23,876 nt of DNA from Symbiobacteriaceae bacterium (GTDB taxonomy: Bacteria; Bacillota; JAAYKD01; WRDA01), in assembly GCA_009779515.1 (NCBI GenBank), contig WREE01000006.1, positions 1 through 23,876 of the forward strand. Direction: 5' to 3'. The translations under genes were made by a program, and so were the position numbers. Within the stretch, counting starts at the first letter, position 1, and every line of letters starts with the position of its first letter. The notes beneath the pieces are model-generated. The model searched no databases and had not been told where the DNA came from. It worked only from the letters and a program-made list of their open reading frames with translations. Of the stretch, positions 14,503 through 21,569 are shown piece after piece.

Positions 14503-14630
14503 AAGTGGGCTTCTACTCCACCACGCGACTGCGTGGTTCTGGAACGTAGTTCCAGTAAGCGCAGGCGGGCTTTGCCTGCCGTAGCGGCCAGGGGCTTGGG
14601 GGCGGGTAGCCCCCATCTAGCAGAGTAGAA
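14497..14630 (-). repeat. Composite palindromic repeat element, intergenic copy
   Basis: A chain of five hairpins between xseB and ispA, in inverted orientation to 11807-12001. In plus-strand order: GAGTAGAAG/CTTCTACTC (14497-14518, loop TGGG), CCACGC/GCGTGG (14521-14536), TGGAAC/GTTCCA (14540-14554), GCAGGC/GCCTGC (14561-14579) and GGGGGC/GCCCCC (14599-14614 region). The two end modules match the other copy almost exactly; the middle hairpins do not match it in sequence. GAGTAGAA occurs at both edges (14497-14504 and 14623-14630) as an 8-bp direct repeat. Read on the minus strand, part of it would also encode DGGYPPP, as in the coding copy. Confidence 0.88.
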
Positions 14631-14678
14631 TCAGGCTTCCTATTTAATGGTCGGGCATAGATACACTGGAGTGAAAAT

Positions 14679-15578
14679 ATGACAACAATTGATGAATTGC
14701 GCCAAGCCTTAGATATCTTTTTGCAACTACACCTCGCTGAGCTGGAGACCCACCCGCTCCTTAAAGAAGCCATGAGCTATTCGCTTCTTGCCAGGGGTAA
14801 GCGGGTGCGCGGATTGCTGCTGTTGCTGACTTTAGATGCTCATGGTGCCTCCTGGCAGAGAGGCTTGCATCCGGCAGCAGCTATTGAGTTTATCCACTGT
14901 TACTCTCTCATTCATGACGATCTTCCCTGTATGGACGATGATTATTTACGTCGCTGGCTGCCTACTAGCCACGTTAAGTTTGGTGAAGGTATGGCGGTTT
15001 TAGCCGGTGATGCGCTGCTCACTGAGGCTTTCGGTATATTGTATGCAGGTTATAGAACCCAGTCTTATAACGGTGAGACCTTGGCGCAATTGTTGTTACA
15101 GGTTAGTGCCTCGGCTGGAGCGACGGGGATGATCCGCGGTCAGGTGGAAGATATTCTGTTGCAGGAGAGTTCCCAGCCCCTAAAAGACGATATGCGCCAT
15201 CGAGATAAAATGCTTCAGTCGGTCAGGGAGATGCATCGGGGTAAAACCGGGGAAATGATCCTGCTACCTTTGATGATGGCGTGTGGCATCTTGCATTTGC
15301 CGGAAGAAGCAGCAACCCTCTACCGATCTTTTGGTTATCAGCTGGGTAAAGTATATCAAATCCACGACGACTTAATAGATTACCTTGCCGACCCGGAAAT
15401 AACCGGCAAAGGACGCGGACGAGACCAGCGTCACGGCAAGATAACCTACCCTTCCCTGTTGGGTGTTGACCAAACCCAGGAATTACTCCGGGAAGAGAAG
15501 CATTATCTGGAGAGCCTGTTGAAGCATCTCCCTGGTAATCAGGAGCAGCTCGCTCTTCTGCTGCAGTCCCTTTTCTAG
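14679..15578 (+). CDS. ispA: Polyprenyl (farnesyl/geranylgeranyl) diphosphate synthase
   Basis: A 299-residue all-helical trans-prenyltransferase that condenses IPP with allylic diphosphates. The first Asp-rich motif is DDLPCMDDD (D80, D81, D86) followed by RRWLPTSHVKFGE, close to bacterial IspA except that Trp replaces the Gly after RR. The second is DDLID (230-234), followed by GRDQRHGKITYPSLLG. The insertion of two residues (PC) in the first motif marks the bacterial farnesyl diphosphate synthase type; exact chain length is not certain. GGAG lies 7 nt before ATG 14679. The palindromic element separates it from xseB, where a tight junction is usual, and could affect read-through. dxs lies just downstream, in the same pathway. 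Confidence 0.93.
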   Translation: MTTIDELRQALDIFLQLHLAELETHPLLKEAMSYSLLARGKRVRGLLLLLTLDAHGASWQRGLHPAAAIEFIHCYSLIHDDLPCMDDDYLRRWLPTSHVKFGEGMAVLAGDALLTEAFGILYAGYRTQSYNGETLAQLLLQVSASAGATGMIRGQVEDILLQESSQPLKDDMRHRDKMLQSVREMHRGKTGEMILLPLMMACGILHLPEEAATLYRSFGYQLGKVYQIHDDLIDYLADPEITGKGRGRDQRHGKITYPSLLGVDQTQELLREEKHYLESLLKHLPGNQEQLALLLQSLF

Positions 15579-15582
15579 CAGA

Positions 15583-16011
15583 ATGGGATTACTACATAAC
15601 CGCATGGTCTGGGCTGCCTTTTTGGGCATGGCTAGCGCTCAATTACTCAAGGTTTTTATCGTCTGGCTTAGCGACAGGGTGTTGGATTGGTCACTTCTAG
15701 GCACTTCGGGAGGTATGCCTAGTTCCCATACCGCGGCGGTAGTCGCTCTTACGGTGGCTATTGGGCGGCTTCACGCCTGGGACTCGGCTGTTTTCGCTAT
15801 ATCTTTAGTCAATACCATCATCGTCATGTATGATGCTGCCGGGGTCAGACGCTCGGCCGGTGACCAAGCCAGAATTTTGAATATACTCATCACCCAATTT
15901 CCCGATTTACAGGAACTGCAGCGGGAGCAGCTACGAGAGATTTTGGGGCACACCCCCTTTGAGGTCTTAGCGGGAGCGGCTTTAGGTTTGATTATGGGAA
16001 ATTTGGTTTAA
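15583..16011 (+). CDS. Divergent PAP2 family membrane protein (YuiD/DUF212-like)
   Basis: A 142-residue membrane protein of the divergent PAP2 family. Conserved signatures are TSGGMPSSHTAAVVALT (about residues 41-57), VMYDAAGVRRSAGDQA and LGHTPFEVLAGAALG; hydrophobic stretches around residues 8-28, 45-62, 66-82 and 125-140 suggest about four transmembrane segments. The family is assumed to be a phosphatase of lipid phosphates, and its place between ispA and dxs fits dephosphorylation or recycling of prenyl diphosphates, but this is inference. It starts only 4 nt after the ispA stop with no strong ribosome site, so it is probably translationally coupled. Confidence 0.9.
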   Translation: MGLLHNRMVWAAFLGMASAQLLKVFIVWLSDRVLDWSLLGTSGGMPSSHTAAVVALTVAIGRLHAWDSAVFAISLVNTIIVMYDAAGVRRSAGDQARILNILITQFPDLQELQREQLREILGHTPFEVLAGAALGLIMGNLV

Positions 16012-16023
16012 CGGAGGAGACTC

Positions 16024-17922
16024 ATGAGCAACGAAGAAGGCTCTGTCGATATTTATGGCGAGCAAGCCGCACGTGGAGCGAGAATCATCAACCGTCTTAA
16101 GGAGCTAGGGTTAGGGGAGCTGCAAGCTTTAGCCACTCAGCTTAGGCAAGAAATTATTACTACCGTAGCCGCTAACGGGGGGCATTTAGCTTCTAACTTA
16201 GGGGTAGTTGAGCTCACGATCGCTTTGCATCGTGCTTTCCACAGCCCCCAGGATAAAATTATCTGGGATGTAGGCCACCAGTGTTATGTTCATAAAATTC
16301 TCACCGGACGCGGGGGTTCTTTTGCTACCCTTAGACAATTTCAGGGGATGAGTGGCTTTCCTAAAAGTCATGAGAGTCCTCACGATATTTATGAAACCGG
16401 ACACAGCTCCACCTCGGTCTCAGCTGCTTTAGGTATGGCTTTAGCCCGGGATCTGCAGGGAGAGCGGCACCATGTGGTGGCTGTTTTGGGAGATGGGGCA
16501 CTTACCGGTGGGTTAGCCTTGGAAGCTCTCAACCATGTGGGGGATACCCAAACCAGACTGATAATCATTCTCAACGATAACGATATGTCTATCTCGGCTA
16601 ACGTGGGGGGGCTGGCTCGCTCCCTTAATGAATTACGGGTGCAACCAAATTATTTTCGTACTAAGACCGGAGTGAAAAACCTACTCACTATGCTGCCCGG
16701 CGGCGGAGAGCCGGTTATCGACTTCATTCAGCAAATAAAAGTTTCAGCTAAGCATTTTGTCTTACCGGGGATGATTTTTGAAGAGTTAGGTCTAGCTTAC
16801 TTAGGTCCTATCGATGGTCATGACCTCAAGGCTTTGGACTTTATCTTAAAGCGCGCCCAAGAGGTGACCGGTCCGGTTCTGGTGCATGTGGTCACCCGTA
16901 AAGGGCGTGGATATTTACCGGCGGAGGAAGCTCCTTCCCGTTTTCATGGGGTATCTGCGTTTGATGTAGCCACCGGTGAGCCTCGCAGCAAAGGAAGTTT
17001 AAGCTATACGAAAGTATTTGCCGACACTTTAAGGGATTTAGCGGCAGACCACAAGGAGATAGCGGTCATTACCGCCGCTATGCCGGAAGGTACCGGGGTT
17101 AGCTCCTTTGCCGCAGCCTACCCCGAGCGCTGTTTCGATGTAGGTATCGCGGAGGAACACGCGGTGACTTTGGCAGCAGGGTTAGCCCGAGGGGGCATGC
17201 GTCCCGTGGTCGCTATCTACTCTACCTTTCTACAAAGAGCTTTCGATCAGATTATCAGCGATGTCGCTTTGCAGCGACTTCCGGTAGTTTTTGCTATAGA
17301 TAGAGCCGGCTTAGTGGGTGAAGATGGCGCTACCCACCACGGTAGCTTCGATCTGTCCTATCTGCGCCTGGTACCGGGGTTGCGTATTTGGGCACCCAGC
17401 AGCTACGAAGAGCTGAGAGCCATGCTTACTCTCAGCCTGGAAGAGAACATACCCTCTGCTATCCGATATCCCAAGGGGCAGGGGGTCTCTCGGGATAATT
17501 CCCTATCGCCCAACGAGATAAAACAAAGCCAGGTACTGGTGCCAGGAGAGCAGCTCTGGCTCATAGCAGCTGGGAGTATGGTGGAGGTTGCCAGGGAAGC
17601 CTCGGCTCTACTGACAGCCGAGGGTATCCAGCTGGGGGTCGTCAACTTGCGGATAATTAAACCCCTGGATGAAACTACCCTACTGCCGCTGCTAGCACAA
17701 GCTACCCATGTAGTCACCCTGGAAGAAAACAGTATCGTTGGCGGAGTGGGTGCAGCGCTACAGGAGCTTGCCCGAAATGCGGCAACAGCTCCCCGCTTCC
17801 TGACCTTAGGGCTTCCCGACGCTTTTGTGGAACATGGTACCCGGGAAGAGCTCCTTCGAGAGCTGCGGTTGGATCCTTTAGGAGTCGCTACAGCAATTAA
17901 GGAGTGGCTTGGTACCCATTGA
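16024..17922 (+). CDS. dxs: 1-deoxy-D-xylulose-5-phosphate synthase
   Basis: A 632-residue thiamine-diphosphate enzyme that condenses pyruvate and glyceraldehyde 3-phosphate, the first step of the MEP isoprenoid pathway. It has the full three-domain transketolase-like plan: domain I with IIWDVGHQCYVHKILTGR, the cofactor motif GDGALTGGLALEALNHVG ending in NDNDMSI; domain II with the catalytic glutamate in DVGIAEEHAVTLAAG and the RAGLVGEDGATHHG region; and the C-terminal domain LEENSIVGGVGAAL. The length is normal. GGAGGAGA is a few nt before ATG 16024. It lies 12 nt after the PAP2 gene and 29 nt before tlyA. Together with ispA it makes this cluster an isoprenoid precursor unit. Confidence 0.97.
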   Translation: MSNEEGSVDIYGEQAARGARIINRLKELGLGELQALATQLRQEIITTVAANGGHLASNLGVVELTIALHRAFHSPQDKIIWDVGHQCYVHKILTGRGGSFATLRQFQGMSGFPKSHESPHDIYETGHSSTSVSAALGMALARDLQGERHHVVAVLGDGALTGGLALEALNHVGDTQTRLIIILNDNDMSISANVGGLARSLNELRVQPNYFRTKTGVKNLLTMLPGGGEPVIDFIQQIKVSAKHFVLPGMIFEELGLAYLGPIDGHDLKALDFILKRAQEVTGPVLVHVVTRKGRGYLPAEEAPSRFHGVSAFDVATGEPRSKGSLSYTKVFADTLRDLAADHKEIAVITAAMPEGTGVSSFAAAYPERCFDVGIAEEHAVTLAAGLARGGMRPVVAIYSTFLQRAFDQIISDVALQRLPVVFAIDRAGLVGEDGATHHGSFDLSYLRLVPGLRIWAPSSYEELRAMLTLSLEENIPSAIRYPKGQGVSRDNSLSPNEIKQSQVLVPGEQLWLIAAGSMVEVAREASALLTAEGIQLGVVNLRIIKPLDETTLLPLLAQATHVVTLEENSIVGGVGAALQELARNAATAPRFLTLGLPDAFVEHGTREELLRELRLDPLGVATAIKEWLGTH

Positions 17923-17951
17923 TAACCTAGTGGTATAGAGGAGTTTAACGA

Positions 17952-18794
17952 GTGACTATGGCAGATGCGCCCAAAAAGCGTAGCGGTAAGGAGCGTGCCG
18001 ATAAGTTGCTTTTAGCCCAAGGGTTGGCGCCCAGCCGGGAAAAGGCAGCGGCTCTGATCATGAGTAACCAGGTGAGCCACCAGGGTCAAGGGGTGAGCAA
18101 AGCCGGGGAACTTTTACCTGAGGATACTGTTCTTGAAGTTGCTGCGGCACCCATCCCCTTTGTAAGTCGTGGCGGGTTAAAGCTGGCGCATGGCTTGCAG
18201 AGCTTTGCCCTTAATCCCACAGGAAGGGTATGCCTGGATATTGGCGCGTCCACAGGCGGGTTTACCGATTGCCTCTTGCAGCATGGCGCTGCTAAAGTCT
18301 ATGCGGTGGATGTCGGCTATGGTCAGTTAGCTTGGTCGCTGCGACAAAATCTTAAAGTGGTAAACCTGGAACGGGAAAACTTTCGCTACCTGGCGCGAGA
18401 GAAAATTGATAGCACTATTGATTTGGCAGTCTGCGATGTCTCCTTTATTTCCTTAAAGCATATTTTTGCCAGGCTGCCGGAGTTTCTGGCTCCTGAGGGG
18501 CAAGTGGTGGCTCTGGTCAAGCCTCAGTTTGAAGCAGGTAAGGGTAAAGTAGGCAAAAATGGCGTGGTCAAAAGTCCTGAGCTACACCGCGAAGTTTTGT
18601 CTAACATACAGCAAGAAGGAGCAAGGGCTTCCTTGTGGCTTACGGCACTCACCCCTTCACCTCTCAGAGGACCCAAAGGTAATGTCGAATTTCTCTCTTG
18701 TTGGCAGTTAACCCGTCCCTTGGCAGAAGAAGGCCTGGTAGGGGTAGCTGAGATCGTCAGGGTAGTAGCATTAGCCCATGAGCAGTTTATGTAG
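17952..18794 (+). CDS. tlyA: TlyA family rRNA 2'-O-methyltransferase/hemolysin-like
   Basis: A 280-residue protein with an N-terminal S4 RNA-binding domain (RADKLLLAQGLAPSREKAAALI, residues ~14-70) and a FtsJ/RrmJ-type methyltransferase domain: SRGGLKLAHGL, the SAM-binding CLDIGASTGGFTDCLL, VYAVDVGYGQLAW, DLAVCDVSFISL and ALVKPQFEAGKGKVGKNGVVK. Relatives methylate riboses in 16S and 23S rRNA; the hemolysin label is historical. The GTG start at 17952 is 8 nt after AGAGGAG; the ATG at 17958 would be 14 nt away. In many relatives a NAD kinase gene follows, but here argR comes next, as in Bacillus. Its end overlaps no gene, and a candidate promoter follows immediately. Confidence 0.93.
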   Translation: MTMADAPKKRSGKERADKLLLAQGLAPSREKAAALIMSNQVSHQGQGVSKAGELLPEDTVLEVAAAPIPFVSRGGLKLAHGLQSFALNPTGRVCLDIGASTGGFTDCLLQHGAAKVYAVDVGYGQLAWSLRQNLKVVNLERENFRYLAREKIDSTIDLAVCDVSFISLKHIFARLPEFLAPEGQVVALVKPQFEAGKGKVGKNGVVKSPELHREVLSNIQQEGARASLWLTALTPSPLRGPKGNVEFLSCWQLTRPLAEEGLVGVAEIVRVVALAHEQFM

Positions 18795-18797
18795 CCT

Positions 18798-18826
18798 TTG
18801 CACCCCATCTATTCGGAGTATACACT
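18798..18826 (+). promoter_or_regulatory. Candidate promoter for argR-recN
   Basis: TTGCAC (18798-18803) with TACACT (18821-18826) at 17-bp spacing, or TATACA (18819-18824) at 15 bp, lies in the 147-bp gap after tlyA. A tandem CTTATAG pair (18825-18838) follows. No clear ARG box was found. This gap is long compared with the tight spacing before it, which supports an internal promoter. Confidence 0.4.
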
Positions 18827-18941
18827 TATAGCTTATAGCTCGCGGCGTATGTGCGTCCAAAGCTTCCGCCCATGTGAGGAACAATATCCGGCATGCTTAA
18901 AACCGCAGTCGGAGGAGAAGAGATACCAGGGGGTGGCATCT

Positions 18942-19397
18942 TTGAAAAACCGTAGAATTCCCATGATTCGTCATTTGGTTAAAACTAGAAGCATCTCCAC
19001 CCAAGCCGAGCTACGTCGCTTATTGTTACAGGAAGGGATAACTGTCACGCAAGCTACCCTCAGCCGCGATATTAAGCTATTGGGCATTGTGAAGCGTTTT
19101 GATGAGCATGGAGGGCAGCGCTATTTCCTCCCTGAGGAGCAGGGGGTGAGCAATATCTCTTACAGCAAGCTCACTCGCATCCTGCGGGATTCCATGGTGA
19201 ATATGCAAACCGCTCAGCATTTAGTGGTGCTGCGCACCTTACCTGGTCACGCTCATGCTGTGAGTTCCCACTTCGACGGGTTGGGATGGAGCGACTTGGT
19301 GGCGACCATCGCCGGAGATGATACCCTCCTGCTTATTGCTAAAGATGCTGCCGTGGCGCATATCTTGGAACAGCGTATCCTGGCTTTACTGGAATAA
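18942..19397 (+). CDS. argR: Arginine repressor ArgR/AhrC
   Basis: A 151-residue arginine-sensing repressor. The N-terminal winged helix is visible in MIRHLVKTRSISTQAELRRLL followed by ITVTQATLSRDIKLLGIVK, the recognition helix with conserved SRD. The C-terminal hexamerisation and arginine-binding domain contains VLRTLPGHAHAVSSHFD and the conserved ATIAGDDTLLLIA (GDDT contacts arginine). The start is set at TTG 18942 because AGGGGGTGG (18928-18936) lies just upstream and this gives the family's normal length; the frame is open back to 18798, but the extra 48 residues look non-coding. GTG 18933 is a less likely start. recN follows after 61 nt, a conserved pairing in Bacillota. Confidence 0.93.
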   Translation: MKNRRIPMIRHLVKTRSISTQAELRRLLLQEGITVTQATLSRDIKLLGIVKRFDEHGGQRYFLPEEQGVSNISYSKLTRILRDSMVNMQTAQHLVVLRTLPGHAHAVSSHFDGLGWSDLVATIAGDDTLLLIAKDAAVAHILEQRILALLE

Positions 19398-19458
19398 CGA
19401 GGCCTCGGCTAAACTTAAACACGAGCACCGTAAGGTAGACAGCAAGGAGGTGCAAAGT

Positions 19459-21222
19459 ATGCTGTATCATTTGGAGATTACTAACTTTGCATTAATAGCT
19501 TCTTTGGAACTGGAACTCGGTTCGGCGATCAATGTCTTTTCGGGAGAAACCGGTGCCGGGAAATCTATCCTTTTAGATGCTCTGGCTTTTCTCTTAGGTG
19601 CCAGGGGGCAGCAAAGCTGGATACGCAGCGGCAGTCAGCGTATGCGGGTAGCTGGCTCCTTTATTTTGCGAAGCCATCCCCGTTTACGGCAAGTCCTGGA
19701 AGATTTGGATTTATGGGAGGAGCTGGCAAACCCGGCGGGAGATACGCCTAACAACGAAAATGAAGACCGGGAGAGTGCAGGTCAGGAGATAGAGATTCAA
19801 CTTTGGCGTGAACTTCAAGTTAACGGACGCAATACTATACGTGTCAACGGGCAACCGGTAACTGTCGCCGCTTTACGCGCTCTGGGAAGCGAACTTATGG
19901 AGCTACAAGGTCAGCAAGAGACTTTACGCTTGTTGCAACCTCGGCATCATCTGCAAATTTTAGACCAATTTGGAGATGCTCTTCACCAAAAGCTGTTGCA
20001 TAGCTATCAACAAGCTTACCTGAACTGGCAGAGTGCCTCTAAAACTCATCAGGAATTGCAAGCGGCAGTGCTGGAAGCCAGTCGTAATATGGATATCTGG
20101 CGCTTGCAAGACGAGGAAATTACCCAGGTAAAACTCCAGATAGGGGAGGAAGAACGCCTCTTCCAAAGACAGCAAGTGCTACTTGGCAAAGAAAGGCTCT
20201 ATGATGGGGTAAGTTCGGTTCTACTCTCTCTTACCCAAGACGGAGACCGGTGTTTAGCAGCAGCTACGCTCTTACACCAAGCTAAGCGAGAGTTGGAAGC
20301 AGCGGTTCGCTTCGATAGTGCTCTGGAACCTTGGGTCGAGCTGGTGGATTCTCTTTACTGGCAGTTGGACGAACTGGGGCACGATCTTACCCATTACCGC
20401 AGCAACTTAGAGGGAGAACCAGGCGAGTTGGAGGACATTGCTAGACGTTTGGATGAAGTGCGACGTATTCTACGCAAGTATGGGGCGACCGTGGAGGAGG
20501 TTCTGCGCTATCAGGAAGAGATACGCCACAAGCAAGAGAGCTGGGAGAATCAAAGCGAAGAGCTGCAGCGAGGAGCTTTAGCGGTGGAGGAAGGGCAGCG
20601 GGAAGTGCAGCAGTTGGGGATGGCTTTGGGAGAGTCTCGCCGTGAAGTAGCCAACTTTTTACAACAAAGCATTATGGTCAAACTGCAGTCTCTACTGATG
20701 GAGCGTTGCCGTTTTGCGGTAAATTTTACCTCCCCGGGCGGTTCCTTTCCCTGGCGCCCTTATGGCGGCGAAAGCTGCGAGTTCCTTATTGCTCCTAACC
20801 CGGGAGAACCCCTTAAGCCGTTAGCTCAAATCGCTTCCGGGGGGGAGCTTGCCCGAATTCTGTTAGCTTTGAAAACTGTTTTAGTAGCTCTGGATATGCC
20901 AGATATAATGATTTTTGATGAACCGGACAGTGGCTTGAGTGGCTCCGCCGTCAAAGCGGTGGCTGCGGCTCTGGCTCAATTGGGAGAACACTGCCAGTTA
21001 CTCTTGGTTACCCACCAGGCAGCCGTGGCCACGGTAGCCAAACACCACTACTACATCAGTAAAGCCAGCGAAGGGGAGGAAACCTTCACCTACGTGGAAC
21101 TCCTCAATTACGAAGGGCGTTTACAGGAAACTATGCGTCTGTTAGCTGCCGATCCTCACTCCAAAGCTGCTCGCGACCACGCCGCTGAGCTCTTAAAAGA
21201 TCATAAAAAAGCCTATGCTTGA
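19459..21222 (+). CDS. recN: DNA repair protein RecN
   Basis: A 587-residue SMC-like ATPase acting early at DNA double-strand breaks. Walker A is GETGAGKS (29-36) after LEITNFALIASLELEL. A long coiled-coil middle (about residues 170-400) is interrupted by a hinge-like region. The ABC signature ASGGELARILLALK and Walker B MIFDEPDSGLSG (D487, E488) are near the end, then a LLVTHQAAVAT switch. Most RecN proteins have DEIDTGISG at Walker B; here Pro and Ser replace Ile and Thr, while the catalytic Asp-Glu is kept. A charged insertion rich in Asn and Glu lies near residues 95-110. ATG 19459 has AAGGAGG 8 nt upstream; the frame opens earlier, but inside argR. Its TGA overlaps the rpsU -35. Confidence 0.96.
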   Translation: MLYHLEITNFALIASLELELGSAINVFSGETGAGKSILLDALAFLLGARGQQSWIRSGSQRMRVAGSFILRSHPRLRQVLEDLDLWEELANPAGDTPNNENEDRESAGQEIEIQLWRELQVNGRNTIRVNGQPVTVAALRALGSELMELQGQQETLRLLQPRHHLQILDQFGDALHQKLLHSYQQAYLNWQSASKTHQELQAAVLEASRNMDIWRLQDEEITQVKLQIGEEERLFQRQQVLLGKERLYDGVSSVLLSLTQDGDRCLAAATLLHQAKRELEAAVRFDSALEPWVELVDSLYWQLDELGHDLTHYRSNLEGEPGELEDIARRLDEVRRILRKYGATVEEVLRYQEEIRHKQESWENQSEELQRGALAVEEGQREVQQLGMALGESRREVANFLQQSIMVKLQSLLMERCRFAVNFTSPGGSFPWRPYGGESCEFLIAPNPGEPLKPLAQIASGGELARILLALKTVLVALDMPDIMIFDEPDSGLSGSAVKAVAAALAQLGEHCQLLLVTHQAAVATVAKHHYYISKASEGEETFTYVELLNYEGRLQETMRLLAADPHSKAARDHAAELLKDHKKAYA

Positions 21223-21248
21223 CAACCCAGCCATATTTCGTCTATAAT
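21219..21248 (+). promoter_or_regulatory. Strong sigma-A promoter for rpsU
   Basis: A perfect TTGACA (21219-21224) and perfect TATAAT (21243-21248) are separated by 18 bp, 76 bp before the rpsU ATG. The -35 overlaps the recN stop codon. Transcription would start near 21255, leaving a leader of about 69 nt. Confidence 0.9.
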
Positions 21249-21263
21249 AATACTGTTGCCAAG

Positions 21264-21303
21264 ATACTTCCCGCACCTAACCCCTTAATGGGTAACGAAG
21301 TAT
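21264..21303 (+). promoter_or_regulatory. Structured rpsU leader hairpin
   Basis: ATACTTC (21264-21270) pairs perfectly with GAAGTAT (21297-21303), and inside it ACCC (21280-21283) pairs with GGGT (21290-21293). The structure begins about 10 nt after the expected transcription start and ends 2 nt before the GGAGG of the ribosome binding region. It could be an autoregulatory ribosomal-protein leader or an mRNA-stabilising stem; no published motif is recognised. Confidence 0.45.
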
Positions 21304-21323
21304 GCGGAGGGAGGGAAGAATAC

Positions 21324-21500
21324 ATGTCTGAAGTAAAGATAGGCAAAACAGAGACGCTGGAGAGCGCTCTACGCCGCTTTAAGCGCCAGTGCCAAAGGTC
21401 TGGTGTATTAGCTGAGGTTCGCAAACGTGAACATTACGAAAAGCCCAGCGTCCGTCGCAAGAAAAAAGCCGAGGCTGCACGGAAGCGTAAGTTTAGATAG
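21324..21500 (+). CDS. rpsU: 30S ribosomal protein S21
   Basis: A 58-residue bS21, strongly basic, with TLESALRRFKRQCQRSGVLAEVRKREHYEKPSVRRKKK in pieces typical of the family (ALRRFKRQ, REHYEKPS) and an Arg/Lys-rich tail. It binds near the anti-Shine-Dalgarno region of the small subunit and helps initiation. The ATG at 21324 has GGGAGGG 8 nt upstream; the frame is open further upstream to 21219, but that part is the promoter and leader. It has its own strong promoter and terminator, so it can be expressed far above its neighbours. Confidence 0.97.
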   Translation: MSEVKIGKTETLESALRRFKRQCQRSGVLAEVRKREHYEKPSVRRKKKAEAARKRKFR

Positions 21501-21516
21501 GCTACATAAAACCAAA

Positions 21517-21564
21517 AAAGCTGCCTCGGCACGTTGTACCAGGGGCAGCTTTGATATATTTTTT
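21517..21564 (+). terminator. Intrinsic terminator after rpsU
   Basis: AAAGCTGCC (21517-21525) pairs with GGCAGCTTT (21544-21552), with further pairing inside the loop, and a T-rich tail (GATATATTTTTT) follows. It ends just before the AAGGAG preceding phoH, so phoH expression would need read-through or another promoter; none is obvious in the 17 nt left. Confidence 0.85.
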
Positions 21565-21569
21565 AAGGA

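Noticed and set aside
14599..14630. Rho-independent terminator between xseB and ispA
   Set aside because: The GC-rich hairpins are not followed by a T-run in either direction, so they are unlikely to be intrinsic terminators.
14513..14773. 86-residue minus-strand open frame across the intergenic repeat and ispA start
   Set aside because: It is made of the repeat element plus antisense ispA; the shared DGGYPPP comes from the repeat, not from a gene.
18798..18941. 48-residue N-terminal extension of ArgR
   Set aside because: The frame is open but the sequence resembles no ArgR N-terminus; the TTG at 18942 has a good ribosome site and gives normal family length. The region more likely holds a promoter.
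21219..21323. 35-residue N-terminal extension of S21
   Set aside because: It covers a consensus promoter and leader hairpin; S21 is 57-58 residues and the ATG at 21324 has its own ribosome site.
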